DNA of 64,000 bases, from contig CP150584.1 of assembly GCA_049487715.1 (NCBI GenBank), forward strand, positions 372,001-436,000, given 5' to 3'. Position 1 is the first letter of the stretch. Each line of letters begins with the position of its first letter. Made by a program: the position numbers and the translations under genes. Below the pieces are notes generated by a model. It ran no database searches. It was not told the DNA's origin and was given only the letters and a program-made list of their open reading frames with translations. Source of the stretch: Pycnococcus provasolii (Eukaryota > Chlorophyta > Pseudoscourfieldiophyceae > Pseudoscourfieldiales). Positions 28,981 to 38,494 of the stretch are shown here, one piece after another.

Positions 28981-31185
28981 TTAACGTCGCGAACCTTCGA
29001 CATCACTCGGCCAAAGGTTCAAGCCAGCAAGGACACCTTCGAGCGATTTTTCATACTCCCAGATCATGTGGTCGGACACCATGTCTCTGCACAGTCTCAT
29101 GGACGTGTACAGCTTGTTTGACACCGGCCCGTACAGCCGGTGACCTCCGCCCTGCGGGCACTTTGCCATATGATAGAGTGCCCCCGCGGGAAAGAGAGCG
29201 CTCGCATGCCGCACTTCGCTTGACGCCGCCGGAGCTGGCGAAGGCACAGACGGAGACGACTGTACTGGTTCCTTCCCGAGATCCCGGTCGGGCGGCGATG
29301 ACGCCCGCGCCGCTCGCCGTCGAGCACTCGCCAATGCGGGTGGCGGCGTTGACGTTGCGTCCGTGGACGCTGTGCCCGCGGCGGCAACACCGGCGGCAGT
29401 GGATAAGCTAGCCGACGACGAGACGGAGGCACGCGCACGCGACGTCGACGTCGCCTCCTTGTGGACCTTTTTCCCCTCCTCCTGCTCCTCCTCCTCCTCT
29501 TCGTCCTCCTCGAGCCGGTCAATCTCGAGCACATCGTCGAGCACCAGACCAGCACCCTCGTTCGCTTCTTCTGCAGACGGCTGCCGCCTCTGCGGCGGCG
29601 AATTCGTGCTGCTGCCGTCCGCACCAGCTCGTGGCGTGCCACTTCGCGGAGCGACGCAGTGCTTGATGCCACCACCCACCCAGTATCCCACTTCTTTCGC
29701 CGCCTTGACAACGCCCGTCCCAGCGCTCCAGCCATACTGCATGCTGGCCATCGCGCTGTAGCCTGCGGCTCGCGCCACCGTTCCACCCGCCCACGCGAGA
29801 GGTCCGAGGCTCTGGATCGCTCGCAGCACGCGGATGCGGTGCACGTCGTTGACGAGGTCGTCATACCAGCTGCTCTGAAGCACCTCCTCCCTTAGGTGCT
29901 CCATATTTGCCTGGCTGAACATCGGGATCACGTCCGTGTTGTTCACCAGCGAAAACACGTACGAGGCGCACGCCCTTGCGAGCTCCTCCGTAACGCACGC
30001 GGGGCAGGCGAACGTGAAGCACGTTGCGAGGCCGCATGGCCCTCCACGCTCGCGCAGCAGCATGGCGAGCAGGGCGGCGGTGGCACCTCCGAGGCTGTGC
30101 CCCACAAGGCAAAGCTCCATCTCCGGCTCAGCCTCCATGCGCGCCTCGAGCTCCTCGAGCACTTGCGCGAGGATGAAGCGCGCCGATGTGAGCATGCCCG
30201 CATGCGCGTATCCCATGACGAGGCGCGCGGAGCCGTCGGCGTCCCGCACGAGAACGTGGTGAGGGAGTGTCTGCCCCATGAGGCACGTCATGGTGTCCTT
30301 CATCGTGTGCGTTCCGCGTATGACGAGCACAAACCTCTTGTGCGCCTCGTCGCGGAATAGCGCGTACGCCGGTCGCAGCATGCCTGCTCGCACCTCGCTT
30401 CGCACGACGCAGGCTTCGCTGGGCAGGCTGAGCGCGTCCGTCCACGTCGCTCGGTTGGAGTGTTTGTCTCTTCGCTGGCTGTCTCTGAGTGCCATGCAGA
30501 ATGCGAGCATGCGCCTGACGCGCAGCATGAGATCTTTCGGCAGGTTCGACACGTTCGCCGTGTCGCACGGCGTGCTGGTTCCCGTGAGCTGCACTAGCGG
30601 CGCGCCCGACTGCGCGAGGACGTTCCCCGGTTCCCACGACCTTCTTCTCGATAGGTACGCGAGTCCGATGACGAGGTCGCGTATGTCCCACTTTCCGAGC
30701 GACTCAGCGAGTCCCCACCTCATGCTGTGCGAGATGCACCTGAGCGCTTCTAGTCTCGACGACGGCGGTCTGTTGGGTGGCACGATAGGCGCGGGCGCGA
30801 GGTCCGGCGACGCGGCTGATGCGCCCGTGTTGTTTCTGTTTCGAAAGTCTCCTTCGTCGTCGTCATATTCGCCTTCGCCGTCGTCGTCGTCGTCGTCATA
30901 TTCGCCGTCTTGTTCGTCGTCGTCGTCATATTCGTCGTCGAGCAGTAGGTCCCGGTTATCCGCATCACCGCCTGATCCGACTCTGGCAAGCCTTCTGGAT
31001 CGGCTACGGCGCACTCCCGAGCCCGAGGAAGTACGACGATGAGAATGAGAACGAGTAGAGGTAGAGGTAGAGGTAGAGCCACTACTACTACTATTGTTAT
31101 TACTACGAGATCGCGGGTCCGAGCACGCGAAGTAGATGCTTCCTGAGGCCAGGAACGAGCCTATGAGAATTGTCGCGGACGCCAT
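28981..31185 (-). CDS. Class 3 lipase (DAG-lipase-like), membrane-associated
   Basis: 734 residues from the ATG at 31185; the longer frame lacks an initiation context. A hydrophobic N-terminal segment (about 3-20) may be a signal anchor. Ser/His-rich and Asp-rich linkers follow. The lipase_3 core begins at FVLVIRGTH and contains the nucleophile elbow LVGHSLGGA (Ser364) and the NNTDVIPMFS acid loop. The MRWGLAE/RCISHS region before the core and the CxFACPACV segment after it resemble plant/algal and metazoan diacylglycerol lipase-like sn-1 lipases. Probably hydrolyses membrane glycerolipids; the substrate is unproven. Glu-rich and Ser/Ala-rich insertions lie between the core and the conserved C-terminal stretch (PQGGGHRLYGPVSNKLYTSM). 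Confidence 0.85.
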   Translation of the reverse strand: MASATILIGSFLASGSIYFACSDPRSRSNNNSSSSGSTSTSTSTRSHSHRRTSSGSGVRRSRSRRLARVGSGGDADNRDLLLDDEYDDDDEQDGEYDDDDDDGEGEYDDDEGDFRNRNNTGASAASPDLAPAPIVPPNRPPSSRLEALRCISHSMRWGLAESLGKWDIRDLVIGLAYLSRRRSWEPGNVLAQSGAPLVQLTGTSTPCDTANVSNLPKDLMLRVRRMLAFCMALRDSQRRDKHSNRATWTDALSLPSEACVVRSEVRAGMLRPAYALFRDEAHKRFVLVIRGTHTMKDTMTCLMGQTLPHHVLVRDADGSARLVMGYAHAGMLTSARFILAQVLEELEARMEAEPEMELCLVGHSLGGATAALLAMLLRERGGPCGLATCFTFACPACVTEELARACASYVFSLVNNTDVIPMFSQANMEHLREEVLQSSWYDDLVNDVHRIRVLRAIQSLGPLAWAGGTVARAAGYSAMASMQYGWSAGTGVVKAAKEVGYWVGGGIKHCVAPRSGTPRAGADGSSTNSPPQRRQPSAEEANEGAGLVLDDVLEIDRLEEDEEEEEEQEEGKKVHKEATSTSRARASVSSSASLSTAAGVAAAGTASTDATSTPPPALASARRRAARASSPPDRDLGKEPVQSSPSVPSPAPAASSEVRHASALFPAGALYHMAKCPQGGGHRLYGPVSNKLYTSMRLCRDMVSDHMIWEYEKSLEGVLAGLNLWPSDVEGSRR

Positions 31186-31501
31186 GGGACGAATGGGAAG
31201 AAATGAATGAATGCCGAGAAAGGAGGGGGGAGGAAAAGAAGGGGGCCTTGGGGCAGTGGGAACGGGCAGGGGGGGCAGGGGAGACCTTTTCTCCACACAC
31301 CTTCTAATAATAATGGGACAGCCTCTCCATAGGAAAATTTTGCCTGGGGGGATACACCCTTGCCCACCTTTCCTTTTTTGGGTCCAAGCCTGAAGCCTCT
31401 CGCCTTCTTTTAGTTCTTACAATCCGGGGTTGTTAGGGGTGGTTCCGAACCCCTCTGGATGATTTTTCCGGAGTGTTCGGAAAAAGCCATCCCTTAAATA
31501 A

Positions 31502-32191
31502 ATGTCTCAACATGTGTATGTATGCCGTCCGTCTTTGAGGTCGTGTACATGTACTTGCTCGATGCATAGTACCTTTAATAGAAGAGGTGCTCTTCTGGGG
31601 GGCTTTTGGGGAGCAGCGGCAGCACTTAATCTTCATGTCAGGATACCACCGGCTTTGGGCTCGCTGGAGACATCCATGCATACGCCGCGTGGGGTGCCAA
31701 CACTCACGTCGGAACGGAGACTGCTCAGCTGTCCACCACCGACGAAAAATAAATTAAACGGCGTGTCCTGCGTGTCCACGTCGGCGTTCGACATGCCGTC
31801 GAGGTATCTCCCCGCGTGGCAGCACCCCTTCGCGTCAGATGAACAGGCGGCGGATGCAATCGAACGCACGTTGAAGGAGACGTACGGCGCAGACGCGGCA
31901 ACGCGAGTCGTCGACGACATGCAAGGGGCAAGAAAACACGCCGCCTTTCAAGTGCAGATGGCGAACGACGACGGCGAGACGATGCAGTTTCTCTTTCTTG
32001 GCGAAGGTCGCGTCGCGGTTCGCTCAGAGTCGTGGATACGCGGCATACTAGACCCGCCCGGTTGCGCGAAGCGTGGTTGCATCAACGGCCCTCGAAGTCG
32101 AAGTCGCATGCAAACCTTGCTGAGCGACCTCGGCTGGCTTGCGGGTGAGACGGACGAAGACAAGTTGTGGGTTCCCCTGCTCTTGCACTAG
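31502..32191 (+). CDS. DUF1499 family protein, probably organelle-targeted
   Basis: 229 residues. The N-terminus (about 1-60) is rich in Ser, Arg and Cys with few acidic residues and a hydrophobic GALLGGFWGAAAAL patch, like a bipartite plastid transit peptide. The DUF1499 domain follows (about 100-225). It includes RYLPAWQHPF, a helix, then QFLFLGEGRVAVRSES and a RSRSRMQTLLSDLGW end, matching the family consensus. In plants and algae many members are plastid proteins of unknown function. It is divergent from the lipase gene across 316 bp. Confidence 0.8.
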   Translation: MSQHVYVCRPSLRSCTCTCSMHSTFNRRGALLGGFWGAAAALNLHVRIPPALGSLETSMHTPRGVPTLTSERRLLSCPPPTKNKLNGVSCVSTSAFDMPSRYLPAWQHPFASDEQAADAIERTLKETYGADAATRVVDDMQGARKHAAFQVQMANDDGETMQFLFLGEGRVAVRSESWIRGILDPPGCAKRGCINGPRSRSRMQTLLSDLGWLAGETDEDKLWVPLLLH

Positions 32192-33069
32192 AAAGCGTGT
32201 ACTGTACTGTAAGGGAAGCATCCTTGTTTTCTATGTGAAATCGAAAAAGAACGTCAAGGCGCAACAAAGCCTACTGTAAGGTCGGTAACCTCCAAGGTGC
32301 GTGGTGGTTACCAAACATGAACCTTGACGCGTAGTGACCACTCTCAGCCGACGACGTTTATAGGTATGCCCCTATGGAATGAAACCTGAACTACGTGTGC
32401 CAACATCATCATGGCCAGGCTGACATCCATGTACATGCGTGGAGGAGCAGGTCACAGACTCACAGGGGAACTCCGAGGCGGAGGGAAGCAAACCGGCCGG
32501 TAGAAAGGTAGAATTACCTTGACGTAAAACGAAACCTACAAAAATATTTACCATGTGCACAGGCGGCGAAACATATGTAGCTTGCAGGTGAAAGCTAACC
32601 TTAATTAAGCTATGTGCCATCAACCTTCAGTTAAGAACTATCGTAGGGATCTTAAGAACTACATACTGTATTTCCGTCCGGCCCTTCCTATTTCCTTCCC
32701 CCCAATGCAAATGGGAATGAATGACCCAAGCAATGAAGCAATCGACAATCGACCAGAACTCGACCTTAACTCACATCGCTCGACCAGAACTCACATCGCT
32801 CGGCCAGAACTCACATCGCTCGACCAGAACTCACATCGCTCGACCAGAACCATCGACCAGATCGCTCGACCAGAACTCCCATCACTCGACCACATCGCTC
32901 GACCAGAACTCACATCGCTCGACCAGAACTCACATCACATCGCTCGCATCCCACCCGACTCCCGAGCAGTTATATTAGTTATTCACCAGAGTGTCTGTCG
33001 GCGGCTCCCCCTCCCCTCCCTGTCCTTCCCTCCAGGCTTATCAATCATATCCACATACTCGTCACTCGT
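32192..33069. other. Intergenic region with 20-bp minisatellite
   Basis: Contains short inverted repeats GGTAACC...GGTTACC (32285-32312) and AAGGTA...TACCTT (32503-32521). The last part holds the minisatellite listed separately. No coding sequence is supported: the Arg-rich frame spanning this region and the downstream gene is a repeat artefact. Confidence 0.5.
32750..32955 (+). repeat. Minisatellite, ~20-bp unit (CGACCAGAACTCACATCGCT)
   Basis: About eight to nine full or partial units of a 20-bp word in tandem, with local deletions and single-base variants (CGGCCAGAAC, ACTCCCATCA). It lies about 115 bp upstream of the start of the 51-bp-repeat gene. Confidence 0.85.
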
Positions 33070-34623
33070 ATGTCGTCGTCCGCGCACATGCTCGCACGCG
33101 TGCACGTCATGGTCCCCGCGTCGTGCTGCCTCTGCCCGCCATCGAGGAACCTCGAGCTATTCGACAGCACCACCGGACGAGGCGAACGCATGCGGCCGCC
33201 AACCGCGGAGGCGATCAAGTTCTACAAAATGCATAAAGACTTCGACAACGAACGCTCCGAGTGGAGAGTGTGCAGTGACCACTACTTCCTGCCGCTCAGG
33301 GACAAGGAGACGCGAGAAGCAGAACAGCCGGCCAAAGATAGGTGCCCAGTCTGCCTACGAACGGGAGAATTCCTGTGGAGGCCGCTCACGACAAGAGCAA
33401 GGGCCAGGTTCGCGGCGGACAACCCGAGACTGGACGCCACGCTGCCCCTCAAACTCACCACGACGGAAAACCCGACGTGCTGCGGAGAGTGCTACGGCTC
33501 AGTCTACAAGGGATGGGAAGCGCTGCCGCAAAGCTCGACGTCCACGCGACGCTCGGCGCAGACAAACGCGACCGCCGCCCGTAAACAACGTGCCGAGGTG
33601 CCTGTCGTGCGCTTCGACATCTCACATCGCGCGGTGGACACGAGCCCGAAACCGTCGCCGCGAACGCTCGAGGATAGCGCGCGCACGACGAAGCCGGCGC
33701 CTGTGTCCTCGTCGTCTGTGGAGGAGAGCTCGCGCAAGACGAAGCCTGCGCTTGTGTCCTCGTCGTCTGTGGAGCAGAGCACACGCAAGACGAAGCCTGC
33801 GCCTGTGTCCTCGTCGTCTGTGGAGCAGAGCACACGCACGACGAAGCCTGCGCCTGTGTCTTCGTCGTCTGTGGAGGAGAGCTCGCGCACGACGAAGCCT
33901 GCGCCTGTGTCTTCGTCGTCTGTGGAGCAGAGCACACGCAAGACGAAGCCTGCGCTTGTGTCTTCGTCGTCTGTGGAGGAGAGCTCGCGCACGACGAAGC
34001 CTGCGCCTGTGTCTTCGTCGTCTGTGGAGCAGAGCACACGCAAGACGAAGCCTGCGCTTGTGTCTTCGTCGTCTCTGGAGGAGAGCTCGCGCAAGACGAA
34101 GCCTGCGCCTGTGTCCACGTCGTCTGTGGAGGAGAGCTCGCGCAAGACGAAGCCTGCGCCTGTGTCCACGTCGTCTGTGGAGGAGAGCGCGCGCAAGACG
34201 AAGCCTGCGCCTGTGTCCACGTCGTCTGTGGAGGATAGCGCGCGCAAGACGAAGCCGGCGCTTGTGTCCTCGTCGTCTCTGGAGGATAGCGCACGCAAGA
34301 CGAAGCCGGCGCTTGTGTCCACGTCGTCTGTGGAGGATAGCGCGCGCAAGACGAAACCTGCATCGCCACCTTCTTCGCCATTGTTGGAGGACAGCGCGCA
34401 CAAGACGAAGCCTACGCCTACATCGCCTGCATCGCCACCTACGCAGCGATCGTTAGCCTTTGCATCCCCGGCGTTGTCGCCGGCATCGTCGTCGCCGGTC
34501 GTTGATGTGAAGGATGTGGTTGCCGCAGAGTACGATGTGTCCGCCGCAATGGATCGCTTTCGCGCGAACGGCGACGCTTTATTGGCCATCCTTGCGGAAT
34601 ACACGGCTTTGCTCTCGACTTGA
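33070..34623 (+). CDS. Cys-rich protein with 51-bp (17-residue) tandem repeat, family unknown
   Basis: 517 residues from the ATG at 33070. The N-terminal ~150 residues look like a genuine folded domain with paired cysteines (SCCLCPP, RVCSDHY, RCPVC, TCCGEC) suited to two zinc sites. From residue 200 come fourteen near-perfect copies of a 17-residue unit of the form VExSxRKTKPAPVSSSS, then a diverging tail rich in Ser, Pro and Thr. It closes with a short predicted helix (MDRFRANGDALLAILAEY). The Cys-rich head fixes the correct frame, because the repeat keeps all six frames open. The repeats are basic and Ser-rich, perhaps disordered and phosphorylated. No function is assignable. Confidence 0.7.
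   Translation: MSSSAHMLARVHVMVPASCCLCPPSRNLELFDSTTGRGERMRPPTAEAIKFYKMHKDFDNERSEWRVCSDHYFLPLRDKETREAEQPAKDRCPVCLRTGEFLWRPLTTRARARFAADNPRLDATLPLKLTTTENPTCCGECYGSVYKGWEALPQSSTSTRRSAQTNATAARKQRAEVPVVRFDISHRAVDTSPKPSPRTLEDSARTTKPAPVSSSSVEESSRKTKPALVSSSSVEQSTRKTKPAPVSSSSVEQSTRTTKPAPVSSSSVEESSRTTKPAPVSSSSVEQSTRKTKPALVSSSSVEESSRTTKPAPVSSSSVEQSTRKTKPALVSSSSLEESSRKTKPAPVSTSSVEESSRKTKPAPVSTSSVEESARKTKPAPVSTSSVEDSARKTKPALVSSSSLEDSARKTKPALVSTSSVEDSARKTKPASPPSSPLLEDSAHKTKPTPTSPASPPTQRSLAFASPALSPASSSPVVDVKDVVAAEYDVSAAMDRFRANGDALLAILAEYTALLST
33667..34431 (+). repeat. 51-bp tandem repeat array (14 full units plus remnants)
   Basis: Units start at CTC/GTG-GAG codons every 51 bp from 33667 to 34380, with a degenerate last unit. 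Variant positions (GAG/CAG, AGC/ACA, CCT/CTT, TCG/ACG) alternate along the array in a higher-order pattern, suggesting duplication of unit pairs. Confidence 0.9.
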
Positions 34624-34723
34624 AGTCGCATGTAACATCATTAGTTCTTAAGTAACTCGGTCACGTGATGGTGGTGGGTGATGGGAGGCACGTGTTACGT
34701 TGTGGTCGGTGGGTTTATCAACG

Positions 34724-34797
34724 GGTTACGAATACGAATACGTGCTGTTTTCGATTCCGCTTTCGCACTACAGCGAGCACGCGCGGTGGGCGATGCA
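34724..34797 (+). pseudogene. Fragment resembling a glutathione S-transferase N-terminus
   Basis: The plus-strand frame reads EYVLFSIPLSHYSEHARWAM, which matches the beta1-alpha1 start of GST thioredoxin folds of the type LYxxPxSHYxEKARWAL. There is no ATG in frame, and after this segment the frame gives unrelated sequence and a stop at 34898-34900. No other GST exon is nearby. It is most simply a gene scrap, although a lone exon of a misassembled gene cannot be excluded. Confidence 0.45.
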
Positions 34798-34926
34798 CAA
34801 CTATTATGCACAACCTGGGAACATGGTCCCGAGGAAGTGCAAACAGGGGGACCGACCGGATCAAATCTTACGACCAAACCTTCAGGTTATTACAGAATGA
34901 CTCTCACATCTGACGCGCATTCAGGC

Positions 34927-35790
34927 CTAGCGGTGCATTGCGCGAGCACGATTTCCACCCGCGCGAGCCCAGCGTTGCCTGCCCGCGCGGTACGTCCTCG
35001 ATCGCGTGTGGCTACGAAGACCGCGCCAGCTCTCGTACTGGCTCGGGCCTTGCATAGGCGCCAAGTATGCGAGGCACCCAGTCGCGGGGAAGCACCCTGG
35101 CGCCATCCTGCGTCCCACCGAGAGTGCGCCGCCGCCGCTGGCGCGCGTCGCCTTTGCGGGCAGAGCCGCCTCCGTCGTGCTCCTTGCTGCGTTCAGCGAG
35201 GGCAGCTCGCCGCACGCCTTGATCATGACGTCGAAGCTCGGCTCGCCGGATCTGGATCCGCACGCCTCCATCGCGCGCACGACGTTCATGCCCTCGATGA
35301 CCTGTCCAAAGACGGTGTGTTTACCGTCGAGCCACGGCGTCGCCTCTGTGCATATGAAGAACTGGCTTCCGTTTGTGTTCGGCCCAGCGTTCGCCATGGA
35401 TAGGATTCCCGATCCCGTGTGCTTCAAGGTGAAGTTTTCGTCGTCGAACGTGCGTCCGTAGATGGATCGTCCTCCTCGTCCGTTGTCGTCTGTGAAGTCC
35501 CCTCCCTGGCACATGAACTGCGGAATGATTCGGTGGAACCTGGAGTTTGCGAATCCCTCTCCTTCTGGCGCGAGGCATAGCTGTCGATAGTTTTCGGCGG
35601 TCTTCGGCGCGACGTCCGCCTTGAGTTCGATGACGATTCGCCCGAGTTTTGTCCCTTCTCCGTACCTGTCGAGCGCGATGTCGAAGAAGACGCGCGGCGA
35701 GTCCCCCGCTGGCGCTCCAAGGGGTGGTGCGTACTGCACAACAGCCTGTGCCTTGGATGTGATGTCGTCCTTCGACGCGGATGCGCCCAT
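34927..35790 (-). CDS. Cyclophilin-type peptidyl-prolyl isomerase with N-myristoylation-like start
   Basis: 287 residues from the ATG at 35790. It begins MGASASK, a good N-myristoylation sequence. The cyclophilin domain runs from about residue 33 to 195: [15 protein letters not shown] holds the catalytic Arg and Phe, [14 protein letters not shown] and [12 protein letters not shown] complete the active site, with the cyclosporin-binding Trp present. A basic ~95-residue tail rich in Ser, Arg and Gly follows and is not conserved. It catalyses proline cis-trans isomerisation; the myristate would place it at a membrane. The start is divergent from ClpP across 489 bp. The tail may partly reflect an unrecognised 3' intron. 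Confidence 0.85.
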   Translation of the reverse strand: MGASASKDDITSKAQAVVQYAPPLGAPAGDSPRVFFDIALDRYGEGTKLGRIVIELKADVAPKTAENYRQLCLAPEGEGFANSRFHRIIPQFMCQGGDFTDDNGRGGRSIYGRTFDDENFTLKHTGSGILSMANAGPNTNGSQFFICTEATPWLDGKHTVFGQVIEGMNVVRAMEACGSRSGEPSFDVMIKACGELPSLNAARSTTEAALPAKATRASGGGALSVGRRMAPGCFPATGCLAYLAPMQGPSQYESWRGLRSHTRSRTYRAGRQRWARAGGNRARAMHR

Positions 35791-36279
35791 GGCTGGCGTA
35801 TATGTAGAGTGAGTAGCGTTAAGATAAGAGCCGAGAAGGAGGGGGGGGGGGGGGGGCACGTGCCACCTCCTTCCTTGCCAGCCTGTTGCAACACCCCGCA
35901 ATTCGGGGTTCCCTCTTTTTCTTAAATTTCTTTTCCCCTGGGGTAGTGTTTTCTGTGGAACCCCCAAAGTCTGAGTTAGTTCGGGGTTCCCTCTTTGTGG
36001 CTTTGTTCGAGACATTTTTTCTGTGGAACCCCCAATCATTCCAAAGGGAACTTTGTCCCCGTAGATTTGTGGACCACTTCTCTTCCATTCCTGGGTTTGC
36101 TTTTGGGTTATCTCTTCTTCTTCTTTGGGTGGTTTTGGTGTGGGTTTATTGCGGATTTCCATACCTCGAAAAGTGGCACTTGTCGCTGTGCACACTTCGT
36201 CGACGCGTCGTCGCAGGCAGCAACAAACATCCGTCCGTCCGATAGGCTTCCATGCTTGCTGCACGTCCCAACAGTAATA
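35791..36279. promoter_or_regulatory. Divergent promoter region with duplicated GGGGTTCC/GGAACCCC hairpin elements
   Basis: Lies between the cyclophilin and ClpP starts. It contains a poly-G run (35843-35858), a palindrome ACCCCGCAATTCGGGGT (about 35893-35909), and an imperfect 70-78 bp duplication. TTCGGGGTTCCCTCTTT occurs at 35902 and 35980, and TTTTCTGTGGAACCCCCAA at 35949 and 36017. In each copy the GGGGTTCC and GGAACCCC words can pair. A regulatory role is inferred from position. Confidence 0.5.
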
Positions 36280-37032
36280 ATGTCCGCGCCCCTGCTCGCT
36301 CTACCCTCTGTGAGGCGGAGCGCCTATGGTTCTGGTGCTCGGGGTTCCTCCGGGGCCCCGCTTCCGTTCTCGCCCATGTCCGGTGGCCCCTCCCCAAACC
36401 CAAACGACTTGTTTGCGACGGGAAACGTTCCCGAGATCTACGCAGGACAAGGACCGCCGCCGGCGATGGTCATGGAGCGATTCCAGTCCGTCATCAGCCA
36501 GCTGTTCCAGTACCGCATCGTGCGCCTCGGTGGCGCGGTTGACGACGAAATGGCCAACCTGCTCGTCGCGCAGCTGCTCTACCTCGACAGCACCGACTCC
36601 AACAAGGATATCGTCATGTACGTCAACTCGCCGGGAGGAAGCGTGACGGCGGGAATGTCCGTATTTGACACCATGCGCCACGTTCGACCGGACATCTCGA
36701 CGGTGTGCGTCGGCCTCGCGGCGTCCATGGGTGCGTTCATCCTCGCCTCGGGCGAAAAGGGAAAGCGGCTCAGTCTGCCCAACTCGCGCATCATGATCCA
36801 CCAGCCTCTTGGAGGAGCGCAGGGACAAGCGGCGGACATCGAAATCCAGGCGAACGAGATCTTGCACCACAAGTTGACGCTCAACGGATACCTCTCCGAG
36901 TTCTCCGGACAGCCTTTGGAGAAGGTGATGGAGGACACGGACCGCGACTTCTTCATGTCCCCCGTCGAGGCGGTGGAGTACGGCGTGATTGACGGAATCG
37001 TTTCAGGTAACCAACTCGGCGTGAGCCTGTGA
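36280..37032 (+). CDS. CLPP: ATP-dependent Clp protease proteolytic subunit (nuclear-encoded ClpP)
   Basis: 250 residues from the ATG at 36280. A Ser/Gly/Pro-rich leader of about 40-55 residues suggests import into plastid or mitochondrion. The catalytic triad is intact: Ser149 in GLAASMGAF, His174 in MIHQP, Asp223 in DTDRD. The YVNSPGGSV oxyanion segment is present, so this is an active ClpP rather than a ClpR. The subunit forms the heptameric ring protease with a ClpC/ClpX unfoldase. Its 3' end faces the epimerase gene with a 163-bp gap. Confidence 0.9.
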   Translation: MSAPLLALPSVRRSAYGSGARGSSGAPLPFSPMSGGPSPNPNDLFATGNVPEIYAGQGPPPAMVMERFQSVISQLFQYRIVRLGGAVDDEMANLLVAQLLYLDSTDSNKDIVMYVNSPGGSVTAGMSVFDTMRHVRPDISTVCVGLAASMGAFILASGEKGKRLSLPNSRIMIHQPLGGAQGQAADIEIQANEILHHKLTLNGYLSEFSGQPLEKVMEDTDRDFFMSPVEAVEYGVIDGIVSGNQLGVSL

Positions 37033-37195
37033 GCGAGCGAGCGAGCGGGCTGTCTGAAAAAACTAAGATTGCTCATTCAGTAAATGGAATTGAGTTTACT
37101 TGTCCAACTTTGTCCATTCACACCACACGCCAATCCCATTCTAAAATACAAATTCATTTTTCATTTACATACAGTCACTTACTATTACATGTTCA

Positions 37196-38494
37196 TCATG
37201 GTTCGTCTGTCGAGACAAAAAATGGCGCAAGCTTACGATCGATGGCGTCCACGCGAGGCTGCTCTGCGACAGGCTTACGCACATGCTCGAAGACGTGCTC
37301 GTGTGGCATGGAAGACGTGAAGCCAAGCGCGGAACGAGCGAGGCATGTATCTGCTCGCGTCGCTCGAAGGTCAAGGCGGCGTTCCGGCTGGCGTTCCACC
37401 GCCAAACCTGTCGCATGCGCAAGCGACGCAATGGTTGTTGTGAATCCCGTGCCAACATTCACGCTCGCACCAACATCAAGCAAGGGCGCTAGGGCGGATC
37501 GATTCGACATGCACGCCATCACCACGGCGCGTGCGACGTCGGTGACGTGCACAAAGTCGCGCGTCTGCGATCCGTCGCCGTAGATAACAGCTGGCTTCCC
37601 CGCCGCGGCGGCGGCGCGGTACACGCCCGTCACGACAGCATGCGCCCCCTCGCTTGGTTCTCTCGGACCATAGCACATGAAGATGCGAAGGCTCAAAGCC
37701 GGCACGCCGTACGCGCGCGCGTGCGCTGCAATCGCGTGCTCCGCCATCGCCTTCGTGGCGGCGTACGGCGTGATGGGACGAAGCGGTGTACCTGTTTCGC
37801 TCTGGCCTGCACGTGAACTCGCCGCGGCGTACACGGTCGAGCTGGACGCGAACACGACGCGCGGCGGCGTTGCGTTGCGCCTCTGCCCCTCCTCGAACGC
37901 CGCACGGAGCACGTGCACGGTCGCGTCGACGTTGCTTCGATGCACGCGTGCGAAAGCCTCCGGCCGGCTTGGGTAGAGGCTTGGTCTTACTTTTGCCTCC
38001 GCCGCTAGGTGTGCAACGCACGCGGCGCCCCGTACCGCCTGTTCCGCCGTGCGTTTCTTGCGCAAGTCTGCGCGTACGATTTCGAGTTTGCTAGGATCGT
38101 TCTGTGCCGCCTCCGCTGCGTTGGCGAGGTACTGTTTTTTTCCGGTGGAGAAGTCGTCGACGACGCGCACGCGCATTCCCTGTTTCAGCAGCAGTTCCAC
38201 GACGTGCGATCCGATGAATCCCGCACCTCCGGTGACTGCGACGAGCGGCCTGAGATGCTGGTTCGTCTCTCGTAATACGCCCGCATCCGCAAGTTCGTCG
38301 TCTCGAAACGCTACATGCCCAGGAAGGTGATCGGGTTCCCCAGAGAACGTGCAAAGGTGATCCTTACCGCCATGGTATGTTTTCTTCCCAGACGAACCAG
38401 GTCTCCTTGCGACACACGCGAGAAGGAAAAGAGAAATGCAGAAGAGAGCGACCCCGACCGTAATGGTGCGTGCGTATTGCGAGAAGGAGAACAT
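37196..38494 (-). CDS. Membrane-anchored NAD-dependent sugar-nucleotide epimerase/dehydratase
   Basis: 432 residues from the ATG at 38494; the longer frame begins at TTG. An N-terminal membrane helix (about 9-29) gives a type II topology, as in Golgi UDP-sugar enzymes of plants and algae (UDP-glucuronate or UDP-xylose epimerases). The extended-SDR fold follows: GGAGFIGS NAD-binding loop (89-96), VVDDFSTG, FASSSTVY and the catalytic pair Tyr244-xxx-Lys248 (PYAATK). GDGSQTRDFVHVTDVA is the usual UDP-sugar-side motif. The nearest type is UDP-glucose/UDP-glucuronate 4-epimerase; the exact substrate is uncertain. Confidence 0.85.
   Translation of the reverse strand: MFSFSQYARTITVGVALFCISLFLLACVARRPGSSGKKTYHGGKDHLCTFSGEPDHLPGHVAFRDDELADAGVLRETNQHLRPLVAVTGGAGFIGSHVVELLLKQGMRVRVVDDFSTGKKQYLANAAEAAQNDPSKLEIVRADLRKKRTAEQAVRGAACVAHLAAEAKVRPSLYPSRPEAFARVHRSNVDATVHVLRAAFEEGQRRNATPPRVVFASSSTVYAAASSRAGQSETGTPLRPITPYAATKAMAEHAIAAHARAYGVPALSLRIFMCYGPREPSEGAHAVVTGVYRAAAAAGKPAVIYGDGSQTRDFVHVTDVARAVVMACMSNRSALAPLLDVGASVNVGTGFTTTIASLAHATGLAVERQPERRLDLRATRADTCLARSALGFTSSMPHEHVFEHVRKPVAEQPRVDAIDRKLAPFFVSTDEP

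Noticed and set aside
32750-32955. CRISPR-like array
   Set aside because: Units are contiguous with no unique spacers, in a eukaryotic genome; a minisatellite.
32612-34456. Arg-rich 614-codon plus-strand frame across the minisatellite and 51-bp array
   Set aside because: Both repeat periods leave extra frames open; the product is repeated RRLCPRRLW-type words without folded content, whereas the 33070 frame has a Cys-rich domain.
33504-34631. Minus-strand frames over the 51-bp array
   Set aside because: Period divisible by three keeps all six frames open; no motif outside the repeat.
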